A stretch of DNA of 64,000 bases from Rhizoctonia solani. Its lineage: Eukaryota; Basidiomycota; Agaricomycetes; Cantharellales; Ceratobasidiaceae. The notes under the pieces were generated by a model. That model was given only the letters and a program-made list of their open reading frames with translations. It did not search any database and had not been told where the DNA came from. The stretch is from NCBI RefSeq assembly GCF_016906535.1, contig NC_057373.1:3348001-3412000 (forward strand), in the 5' to 3' direction. Positions within the stretch are counted from its first letter, which is position 1. The number at the start of each line of letters is the position of its first letter. The translations under genes were made by a program, and so were the position numbers. This document shows positions 46,344 through 56,420 of this stretch, piece by piece.

Positions 46344-46960
46344 TATTCAGACACTGAGCGACTAATGCGTCAGCCAGATGAGTATCATGGGAAGAAAAAT
46401 GCAGTATTGCCTTTTTATTTGCAGTCACTGCCCAACATCTGTGGCCATATGTGGCGAATTGCTTACCCGTATTACTGGATACACTAAAACCAGCAGCCGC
46501 TATTATGGACATTGAGTTGACGCACGCCATAAATCTATAACTCAGAAAGCTTCGACATATTCTGCTACTTCAAGTTTTTTGCTGTTAGTAATAGTAAAAA
46601 CTTGATATCTATTTTTATATGTGCAACATTGATATTGTTAGATTTAGCTGTCCCAGGCATCATTGAATTCCTTGAAGAGTAACCCCACTTTGGGGAATAA
46701 GTCGCTTAGAGAAAAGCCCACGCCTTTCATCGTAAGTCTATCACTAACGAACACATCACATTTGATGGTAGCCAGCACTTGGCCATTCCGGCTGACTGTG
46801 GTCATGCTTCAACCGAATCACGAGGGGTTGGTAACTTCGAGCATATGCGGCCTGTTTAGACCAGGGCAGATGCTATCACTGGGGGCAAGCGCTCCATATA
46901 CGGGTGCTTTATTCAAACCATTGAGGGTGGTATAAATGGGGGGGGGGGGGAGGTTGAGAA
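46344..46960 (-). pseudogene. DUF6593-like pseudogene (copy C), interrupted by the foldback element
   Basis: The minus strand at about 46950-46660 reads YTTLNGLNKAPVYG, then SMTTVSRNGQVLATIKCDVF, VSDRLTMKGVGFSLSDLFPK. This corresponds to the DVTISRGDEVIAIIHWKWF and IGEVFPR stretches of copy A. Two in-frame stops (TGA, TGA) lie between VTNPS and SMTTV with no usable splice pair. A later block at about 46470-46360, QFATYGHRCWAV, NKKAILHFSS and HLADALVAQ, corresponds to VATYYKN ... ELTDALV. The foldback element begins about 20 bp after this, where the last intron would lie, and the final VTW exon is not found on the far side. The run of 12 or so G at 46937 is in the former 5' part. It is clearly broken. 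Confidence 0.55.
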
Positions 46961-47156
46961 AGAATAGACTTAGTCTGCTAATTTTTAGCTAATGACACTC
47001 CTATTCCCAGCAAAGCGATATACTCGGAGCCAGTTGACGAAGATGTCCTTTGATTTTTTCAATAAACGTCCAATTAATTTGATCTTCTCAACTTGTGAGT
47101 ACACCTCCATAGGTTCATGACTGGGAACCATACATTTCTGGTTTAGATCTACGCGC

Positions 47157-48628
47157 TCACCGTGTACTATGTATCCATATCAGCGGAAGAGCCAACCCAA
47201 TGGCCAGACCGCCAAGAAATCCGGTCTCGCCAACCTTCCTCACTACCTGTTGTGTCCAAGAACCGAGCGTTTTCCCAAGCCTCTCTGCTTCCATATCTAT
47301 ATAAAACACTTTGTGATCATCCTTCACCGGGCCAGGCGGCAGTCCAACGAGTTCACGACAGAAGCGAAGACCAGGTAAACCTTAACAAATAGTTGACGAA
47401 GCGCGCCCGAAGATCAGCGTGATGAATCACGTTTCCGGCCAATATACCTACCATCAATAGAGCGTATGTTCTCTTGTGCCCAGTATTCCTTCATTCCGCG
47501 TGGGTTACGGTCGTCCTTTGTAGGATCAGAAGAAGAAGGTATAAATTCAAGATGTGAGAGTGGATTGGTCATCTCGAATCCCTCTGATACGAAAGTGTTA
47601 TCACGGAAAGGGCTCTTAAAAATTCAGTTGAGCGCAACTAGTATGGCCTCACAAACCTTTCTCGTTGGCAAATTCCTGGTCCAGAGTTTCAAGCCCATCC
47701 GTCCAATCTTGAAGAATAGTGCGTTCGCCATCGGGCTTGTAGAGTGGAACCGAGAACCCACATGACTTTACATGCCATAATCAGCGGTGGAAATGAGAAC
47801 ATTGGTAATTTTGAATATCACCTACAGTCCCCACTTTATGAACATCGACCACAACTGCCGCACGTGAGCCGGGAAGGCGCTCTTCCACTGGAACAAGTTC
47901 ATTGTAGCGAGTTGATCCCAATTCGTAGACATTTCCTAATAGAAATAGATTCCAATAGTTAGATTTAGTAGACATATATTCATAGTTCTGTAACAAACCT
48001 GTTCCAAATAGCCGGCAAATCCGTGGTGGCCCTTCGAAAGCATTAAACCTAGCGTTTATTCAAAAGCTGCTCCCAAATTAAAATAGCATAAATCGTACAA
48101 TACAGTTATTCGTCCATTCTCTTGAAGATGCGCGGCAGTCTCAACACCCAGTGTTCCACATAGATTGATGTTAGTTGTGTTCCACATTGATGTTGATGGG
48201 TTTACCTGAACCAGTCAAGTCTTGATAGAAAAATGTCTTATTGTCTATGATCTTGAATGTGCCCACCACTCCTTTGGGGGAGACATTGACATGACCTTTG
48301 GCACTCAGTGGTGCAGTGGCGACCCAGAAACATCTCTGCTCCTGAATCCATCTAATAAAGTCAGCTTGAGCATTGTATTCAACGAGTCGATTATTTGTGT
48401 TTCGGGGGGACAGGTCAATGGATCCATCCTAGCCTACTACGGTATATGCACGGCAATAAGGTCGGAGTCATTTTATACAGCCAGCATAGATGCAAGCGAG
48501 TTTCATCAGTTCAGGCCAAGGTGAGATCAGGAGGTGAGGTGAGGAAAAGGAACGACTCGCGACAGCTCACAAGCATACTCGACTTACGAAACTAAATCGC
48601 TCGGAATAGTGTCGTAAAATTTCCCCAT
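47157..48628 (-). CDS. Pyridoxamine 5'-phosphate oxidase-like FMN-binding protein
   Basis: The start MGKFYDTIPSDLVS (48628) splices at GTAAGT to the exon reading AQADFIRWIQEQRCFWVATA, PLSAKGHVNVSPKGVVGTFK and NKTFFYQDLTGS. Next come NVYELGSTRYNELVPVEERL, PGSRAAVVVDVHKVGTVG, CGFSVPLYKPDGERTILQDW, NPRGMKEYWAQENIRSIDG, then LPGLRFCREL. The end has a C-terminal hydrophobic stretch GFLGGLAIGLALPLIWIHST and stop at 47157. The FWVATAPL-GHVNVSPKG and YQDLTGSG motifs belong to the flavin-nucleotide split-barrel family. True vitamin B6 oxidases differ, so the substrate is unknown. The C-terminal membrane anchor is unusual and the last exon could continue past a GTGAGC donor. Confidence 0.8.
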
Positions 48629-48920
48629 AGTGATAGTACAAGATGTTGCGATACCAGTAGTTTGACAATCAAATTTGCTCTGGGTGGTGGTCAAGGTACA
48701 AACAGGACTTTGAGCCCATATGGGTGGCTTCTCCCCCTGATGCCCGAGCGCCCAGCGCTTCACAACGTACATAAAGATCAAAATGGATTACAAGATTCCA
48801 AAAGGGGAATTATATACTTGCACAGGCAAACAAAGATATCCTATCATGTCCTTCTATCATGTTCAGCGTGAACTAGCACGTTCATTTGACCGGCCGTACT
48901 TTGACTTCATCTCCGCGCCG

Positions 48921-51900
48921 TTATTTGTGACCTAATTTCAACAAGGCACCCGTAACGCCATCTACAGGCTCCCAGGCCGAGTCCCCTTCACCTTTGCGCG
49001 ATTCAATGTATAGGAGAGTGCGCTTGAAATGTCGAAGAATCATATCGGCTGTATGCACACCCTCAACGAGGCCGGGTGGAGACCGTGAAGTAGGATGAAA
49101 ATCGGGGGCAGAGATTGTATCCACGTTGGATGCAATAAGCTCGATAAGTGAGTTGATGTACTTTGGCGTGACCTGACCAAACCTTGGGATCGAAATCATG
49201 TAAATCCAAGTAATAACATCACGCACCTCTTGGACTCCGTGTTCGAAATAGTACAGATACTTGTCCAAAGCATCCACGTACAGTTGGACAGACACGATCT
49301 CTTCGAAGCAAGAACTCGCAATCCTAAGGGATTTTTGCAAGCATTCAAGCACGCGTTTACCATCTCTCCTCGGCTTCAAAACCCATCAATCGGAAATTCC
49401 ACCAAAGTGGAAGATTCAACCATACCTTGCGTTCTTCCGCGTCTTCACCCGCGGTTGCGCCTTCCGTTTCGACACCTTCAGCATCCGTCTGCCACCACAT
49501 GTGACTGGCGAGCATCACTGCTGTTGCCTGGTGGGGCTTCTTCAACAATTTGGCTCCGTGGACCGCGGCTTTAGTAATCAGAGTATCATAGTTATCTTCT
49601 CCAAAGACTCGGGCACCTTGGAGAGTACCAATAATCAGTGCAATAGCCTGCAGCTGTGCACGCGACTCTGATATCGCATCTTCGTATACTGTGAACGCCT
49701 GGACATAGAATTCGTAGGCGAGCTCTTCAAAAGCTGCGCCACAAGAGTCGCATACTTGGGCCGCGAGGAGGAACAAACGTAACGCGGTATCTGGTGACTC
49801 GACGGTGCTAAACAAAACCGAAGTTAGTTGATGAATAAACTTGAAGAGGGTAGTGACACGGTTGTGCCAGTCGATCTCCTAATTGATTTGGGCCATATTA
49901 GAATATAATTCAAGTCCAGACGACATGAAACACTTACGAGATGTTCCCGCGCTTTGAATCTCCTGGCCAGATTGATGGCGGAGATGATGAGTGGCGGGAA
50001 CGTGTATCGCATCCTAGGACCACCCTCCGCAAAGAACCTTCTCGCAGTTTGTAACAGCTAACCGCCCCCCCCCCCAGGGTTTTCAGTCCTTGTCCCCTCG
50101 GCATGGCATTCATGCAGACAAAACTTACCTCAAATTGTACGTCCAATGCTTCGGCCCTGAACAGGTGAACCATCCTCGCGACCCAGCCCTGTTCTTCCGC
50201 TATATCGCCAGAAGGCATTCCAGGCCGTGCTCCCATCATTCCAGAGTTACCACCCATCGGGCCCGCACCGCCAGGACCGGTTCCCATTCCCATCCCAGCA
50301 CCCGCATCACGTTGGTCCCGTACAAGAACATGACACATTTCAAGTACCCCACCCACATCGCTAGGTTGGTCAATGATGGTGTTGTTCTTGAGAACACTCG
50401 CAACCACCGCATGGGCAATCGCACGACGAGTAGCAAATGGTTGGGGCGCAAGAAGTGCGGTGTAGTGCGGAAGAGCGAGTAAGGTGAGAACAGAAGTATA
50501 TGACGTGATCGGCGCAAGAAGGAGCGAAAGGAGATTGGTTGTGGTTTGAGTAGTGTGAAGGTCGGGGCTGGTAGGTGCTAGGGTCAAAATACGAAATAGG
50601 GCTGAGGAGCGTTACATGACTTGCCTGTCCTGGAACTCGCCAACTTTGGTCTGCGCAAAGGCCAGCACTTGATCTACATATTCAAGCCGGTCTGGGTAGC
50701 AACTTAGTGCGAGATTAATCAACGAAACAAGTAGCGCTGTAATGTCTTGTATTGAGAGGTCCGGCCGGGCCTATCCTCTTGGCCATCAGATTCGAGTACA
50801 GGAACACGATCAAAAATAACTCACCTTGATCAGTTCCACTACTTGTTGCCAAAACACCTCGAACAACTTGACATCCTCTGGAATGCCTCTGAACTTCTTC
50901 GGCGGAGTGCCCTCCTTTTCCTTCCCTTTGCTTTCATCCACACCAACAGCAACGCTGCCATCTCCGTTCAAGCCATTAACGCTATTCTTGCCCCAATCAC
51001 TCGTGCCGCTCGGACTTGTGGGCGACGCGCTCCCTCCGTTGGCTTCTCGTGCTCGCCGAACCTTTTCTGCCAGTCGTTTTGCAGCGGCCTCTTCCTGCTT
51101 GCGTACTTCTTCAGGATCTTCGTTCTCGGCTTCTCGCGCAGCATAACTAGCGAGGCGATCAATTAACGCGCTGACGATCTGTTTGATATTAACTTTGGGA
51201 TGCAATTTAGCAGTTGCCGAGAGGAATTCAGTAAGAGTATGTAGGTGGAAGTCGTCAGTGAATACCTATACGATTAAAATATGGAGTAAGGAACCTGTGT
51301 TAAATTTGAAACCTAGGTGCGGCGGGAACGTACTTGGATAACAACTTCCATGAGGTATTCTTGTGCAATTACATCCTTGCAACTGACTATTTGCTCCAAG
51401 ATGCTTGGAAGAATGAGGGTGCGGTACATATTTAGATCTACGCCTTCTAGCTGGGAAAGTCGAACAAGGTTGGTTCCTACGAGGATTCGTAGCTCGCGAC
51501 GCTCCATTTCGCGCTTTTCTCGCTCTCGCGAATGCCCCTGGTGCTGAAGCCGAACCCAGAGTTTATTCATTTCGATGAAATTGGTGAGAACGAATGTAAT
51601 CGAATCGTGCAGGTTCCCAGATTCACTGGATCGCAATTTCAGTCAAAAATGTGAAAACGGAGTACGAATATGCATACGTTTGTCCATCCCCAACGGGTAA
51701 GTGATCTCGTGTTTGTCCGCTCAAGTAATGGCGCAAAAATAAGCCACGGGTAGGATGCTGGACACCACGAGACATCTCCATCATATCCTTCATGATCTCC
51801 TTGACGGGTGCTTCGGGTATACTCATATAGACCGAGCCGACAGTGATCATAAGATACAATCGAGGTACGATATTTCCGGCATACTGAACAAGTTCATAAA

Positions 51901-52258
51901 GGTCGGCTAGGTGATGTCGCCCAGAGGTGTGCGCGTCGAGGAGGTAATTGGAGACATGCCGCAGAGCGTCAAATACGGCCATATCTATGTAGTAGATGAG
52001 TAGCCGAATAGAAGCCATTCAAGACTGACATACATAATTCATAGTACATCTTGGGTGACAAAGATGAAGTGCGAAGTTCGGCAAGCATGGTGCTTGCACT
52101 CTTGAGTGCGTCCATGAGCTGGTCATTCTCCTATAGCCCAATATTAGATTTTCACAGCTTAGAATTATATTGACAAGACATACCAGGCACCGTTTCATCT
52201 GAACCATCTGTATTTTCACCGTGCCTAGCGCCTCTGTCAATAGCTTTGCGTCATCCAT
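48921..52258 (-). CDS. VPS35: Vacuolar protein sorting protein 35 (retromer core)
   Basis: Central scaffold of retromer, which retrieves cargo from endosomes to the Golgi or surface. The start [20 protein letters not shown] (52258) continues [18 protein letters not shown] across an intron. It then shows [20 protein letters not shown] and [18 protein letters not shown], with the PRLYLM motif that contacts Vps26. [78 protein letters not shown] and [20 protein letters not shown] follow. Late blocks are LDVQFE then [20 protein letters not shown] (joined over 50128-50058) and [20 protein letters not shown], ending [10 protein letters not shown] at 48921. Full length with several introns; one of them has an 11-G run beside its acceptor. 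Confidence 0.95.
50058..50128 (-). other. VPS35 intron with 11-G run beside the 3' splice site
   Basis: Donor GTAAGT after LDVQFE, acceptor CGGTTAG before LLQTARRFF, 71 bp. The G11 run (50065-50075, C on plus) lies where a pyrimidine tract is usual. Confidence 0.8.
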
Positions 52259-52682
52259 ATTGGCTTATACCGTGGGACAACAACAGAGCGTGTGCGATCT
52301 GTGCGACCGAAAGAATTTAGACAAGATGGATAGTCGACACGGCCGTATCCTTTAAGAGATTCAACTTGGTTACCAAAATAGTTAAAGTGTGGGATTGTAA
52401 GTTTGCCCACAATATGATTCGTGATGTACAGCAATCGTGGTCGTGGCCTACAGCATTGGCTGACGTTAGCCGCCCAGCAATAGAATAAACTCCCCATTAT
52501 TCGATATTTTACCTGCGTTGTAGTTAGAGAGAGCACTCCAAGTAGTACGAGAAGCGCCAGCGGTGGTTGAGTCTAAGGTCGGGAACTGCGCCTAATTACC
52601 AGGGCAGCACAGTCATCCGCGGAAAGGAAATTCCACTTGTCCACCACCACACTACCATATATTCACTTTTATTACATTTATA
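52259..52682. promoter_or_regulatory. Divergent promoter region between VPS35 and the GPALPP gene
   Basis: 424 bp between two diverging start codons; no repeat or other gene seen. A minus-strand frame at 52237-52536 is not supported. Confidence 0.45.
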
Positions 52683-53834
52683 ATGATTGGACCAGCTATA
52701 CCAGCACATATACTCAAGGGAACCAAAAGTACAGAAGACAGTGAAGAGGAGACAGGGCCTATGCCAGCAGCTGGGCCCAGCTCGCCGCCCAAGAGTACAA
52801 CACCGCCTGCCGTTACTATTGCAGGACCCGCAATTCCTGAACACCTATTGAAACGCCCCGAAACAATTCAGCAAAATCAAGGTGACGATGAAGACGAAGA
52901 TGACGATGCATTCATGCCTGCGCTTCCCCCAGACATCGCCGGGACCTCTAAGCCAACTCCCCGACAAATAGGACCAACACTTCCCTCCAGACCACCCCCA
53001 GACGATTCAGAAAGCGATGACGATTACGGACCTATGCCACTACCAGCAGGTCTATCTTCTAATGATGACAACGATGGTGTAAGAGAGTTTATAGAGCGGG
53101 AAAAGAGGAGACAGGAAAATATCGAGGCATGTCGCGGCGTTGCTTATCTCAACTTGCCAGCCAACCGACCAAAATGACCATTCCTAGGAAGCGAAAAAGC
53201 CCAAGGCACTAAAGCGCGATGATTGGATGTTGGCGCCGCCCACTTCAAGCGACTTGTTCAGTTGTAAGGTCCAACTTTACCATCTTGACGCAGCGAAACA
53301 CTGACGCTCTAGTCTAGCACTTGACCCAACAAAGCTGAAGAATCGGCAATTCTCTCGCTCTACCAACGACAAAAAGGCAGCTGCGTCAAATCTTTGGACC
53401 GAAACCCCTGCAGAGCGACAACAACGCTTGGCGGACGAAGTTTCGGGTAAACGAAAGCGTGCTGAAGATGCAGCCGCCCAGGGAGTCAGTGCTACAGCTG
53501 ACGACGAGGATGTAGCCAAGAGGAGGAAACGGGACCGCGAGTTGAGGGAGCAGATTGAAGCGCACAATGTGAGTATAGTGACCTCATCCACAGTGTTTGT
53601 TGGTGTATAACCATACCGCCGGCACAGAAATCTTCTCGAGGCAAGTCGCTTGTCGAGCTGCACACTCCAGCAACCAAAGACCCAAACGAAGCTCCCCCTG
53701 GTATCTGGGATCATTCGCGAGACATGGGTCTGACAGGGCGCCTCATGGACGAGAGCTCGCGGCAAAAAATGCTCAAGGACGCAAAGGGGTTAGGAGATCG
53801 TTTCGGGCACAGTCGGAGCGGTGGATTCTTGTGA
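52683..53834 (+). CDS. GPALPP motif protein (DUF3752)
   Basis: The start MIGPAIPAHILKG carries a first GPALPP-type motif, then AGPAIPEHLLKRPE, FMPALPPDIAG, IGPTLPSRPPP and YGPMPLP, separated by acidic DDEDEDDD runs. The exon ends REKRRQENIE at 53126. An intron 53127-53187 starting GCATGT and ending CCTAG (GC-AG type, 61 bp) restores the frame to EAKKPKALKRDDWMLAPPTS. A second intron after DLFS leads to DPTKLKNRQFSRSTNDKKAA, and a third after QIEAHN to KSSRGKSLVELHTPATKDPN. The end is RQKMLKDAKGLGDRFGHSRS and GGFL, stop 53834. The KSLVE-HTP and WDHSRDMGL segments are the DUF3752 core. Animal GPALPP1 is poorly understood; the protein is probably nuclear. Confidence 0.85.
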
Positions 53835-53966
53835 GGAAGGAAAGGAATCAGAGTGGCGTTTGAGATTTGAAGAACGGAGTAGTTCTTTCATTATAGTCCT
53901 CCATACATTTCAGAGTACGATTCCATCGGAGCCGCGGAGCTATCCATATGGGTTGAGTTATCTACA

Positions 53967-54362
53967 TGAAGCCGAAGGTTAACGTTCTTCCTGGCGAAGG
54001 CGATTTGTGCCTTTCGAAGGCCGGAACAAGCATGAAGGCACACAACGTGCAGAAAACGTCACCATTCAAATCAAGGTGATAAACAAATCCAACCGCATTT
54101 TGATCATACGCTTTCCAGATCAGGATGGCTGAAAGAAGTCTTGATAAAATGATTGTCGGCGGTAAGGTCTGGACAATCTGAAAACGCAAGAGCCGTGACA
54201 GGAGGGGAAAATTTGACGATATATCGCCACATGGCCATAATTATGCGAAAATTATGCGAAAAGATCGGGATACTAGATCCAGATTATCCCGTTCATATGG
54301 ACCGGTGGGTGATGAGTTTGAGAGATTACCATGCTCAGTTGGCGAAAATAGATGTAGGCTGA
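53967..54362 (+). CDS. Small hypothetical protein
   Basis: Three short exons join in frame: MKPKVNVLPGEGDLCLSKAG and TSMKAHNVQKTSPFKSR (53967-54080), then MAERSLDKMIVG after an acceptor ending ATCAG, then GENLTIYRHMAIIMRKLCEK and IGILDPDYPVHMDRWVMSLR, ending LAKIDVG at 54362. The predicted length is about 100 residues, soluble and basic at the N-terminus. I recognise no family. Consistent splice phases and sensible composition argue for a real gene, but the N-terminal start could lie further upstream. Confidence 0.4.
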
Positions 54363-54648
54363 GGTATTTTATATTTTCATTATTCCACTGTCTGACGTGA
54401 GATCGCTTCCGAGTTCACCCTGCCTCCAATGGTTCGATCTGGCCGTCGTCCCACGGTCAGCTGTCTGGGCGGGCCCTCCTAAACCCACCATCGACCAGCT
54501 TACTTGGACTCTACGACCTCAGCTATTCAAGGTCACAAGACCATTCAAAACTTGGTATATAGGGCCAACCGTACTTGCGACAAACTTAAAAGTACTACCC
54601 CACCCCCACGTGAAGATACTTATCCCCTCCACAAGCACATTCCCCATC

Positions 54649-54861
54649 ATGACTAGGGATCTGGCGCCCAATGCTCAAACCTTCCAAATCTCTCAAGCTC
54701 TTCACAGAGCAGGAAATACATATCCATTACATAGTGTCCCTAACACACCATCAATTCCTACTCCGGCTGGCCCTTCGTTGACAACTTACTCCAACAAAGG
54801 AGGCGTATGGGCATGGGAAGAATGGGGCGTTTCTCTCGGGTTCGTGAACTCCCTTATCTAA
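54649..54861 (+). CDS. Small hypothetical protein, uncertain
   Basis: Open frame MTRDLAPNAQTFQISQALHR, PSIPTPAGPSLTTYSNKGGV, then WAWEEWGVSLG. It either reads on to FVNSLI and a stop at 54861, or splices (GTTCGT to GTGAAACAG) to QQILG and a stop near 54914. A longer in-frame start exists at 54397. There is no known family. The coding look comes mostly from the GGVWAWEEWGV end; it may be spurious. Confidence 0.3.
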   Translation: MTRDLAPNAQTFQISQALHRAGNTYPLHSVPNTPSIPTPAGPSLTTYSNKGGVWAWEEWGVSLGFVNSLI

Positions 54862-54914
54862 AAAAATTTGTGACTCAGTATTACTAACAATCCTTGTGAA
54901 ACAGGCAGCAAATA

Positions 54915-56420
54915 CTTGGATAGATAAGTCCACTCCATCAGAGATCTGAGGCCGCACCTGGACCCCACGGTTCATCATCTGGGGGCTCTCAGGACGACAA
55001 ACATCGCTTTGCTTTTTCTTGTATTATATCAACTCCATTGTATGACATACATGTATGAATATATCTACATAATTCCCCGCGGACTACTCACAAACAACGC
55101 GCAAACTATTTCATTCTTTCCAGACTCCACCTCGTTTGAATTACTAGTGCCAACCAATGTTCACACCCCATAATTGCGCAGTTAGGAAGTGTCATGTCGC
55201 CATGTTTTTTTTTCATAGCGAAAGATTACGTGAACTTCAACCATGGAGGTCTAAGATTAGGGACTGCCCACACGTGCGTGTGTATGGCGGCACGTCAATT
55301 TCCATCGTCGGTGCCGAATGACAACATAGAAACTTAACCCACAGCCATTCTATGTGTATACACATATACTATTATTGGCTTATCTCTTGCGCGCATAGGT
55401 ATTTTCGAAGTTGAGGCTGGTGCACATCCTCATATGAGATAGTTATAGCCGTATGAACTCTTGTCACAAACCAGTTTCAGACCTTCGGACGCATCCAGAG
55501 TACGATCAATCACGCATATACTTGCCCTGAGTCAAGTCAATGTCCTACTTCCTCATATAGTATTCCTCTGGAACATTGTTCTGGGCTCACCGGACTAACG
55601 TGTACCCGAGATCCAGCCAACCGAGCACTGGTCTTCCTAGTTGACCGAGCCCGACTCGCCGGCGGTGAATGCCGCGACACCATCATATTCCCTTCACAAC
55701 TCCACATTTTGGTATGCTCGTCACTCCGGTCGTCTCATTCCAGCCGAGGCATTCCGCCATGTATGGCACTTGATTCATCGTGATTTAATGATAAAAGTGA
55801 TGGTTTCACGCCTGTGACTTGGCAAGCGTGCCAAATTAGGCATCCAAGCTTGGTATATCCCATAAACGATTGCCTTTCAAGGCACACTGATAATGCTTGA
55901 TGGAGGCGAACTCGATAGAGGTCAGAAAGCCCCTTGCGAAGCATTGGGTACCATATTTGACATGCTCCAGTTCTCGGTATCTAAACGGTGCCGATGATCA
56001 CATGAGTGCCGATCAGACCAATCAAATTCAGATCTGCGCTGTAGTTGAGCCAAAAGAGCCTAATGGCTAATTGGACTGATCAAAGGGCACTCGGTTGATC
56101 AACGCAGTTGGTCAGCAATCTCATTTACGAAGCCCAATCCGGGTCACAGGTGTTGGAATATCTTTGTAGCTATTCAGAGTGAAGTGAGAACTTATGCAGA
56201 CCAGTAATAGGAGCAGGAATATTTTCAGATTAGGAGCAGCTTCTACATGCTTGTACACTGTCATCTACAGGGCAAATTGCGGCACCATTGGAGTGGAAGG
56301 ACAGGGAAATGATTTTTGGAAGGAGGAGGAATTAGAAGTCAAGGTGGGGGGGAGGCGAAGGTGACATTGAATCGGGCATGGTTTTTGGTCTATTCATAAC
56401 AACTTGAAAGCGATTTGCAT
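54915..56420. other. 1.5 kb gene-free stretch
   Basis: No gene supported. It holds the 3' region of the TmpA-like gene at its right side. Short open frames have no coding character. Confidence 0.45.
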
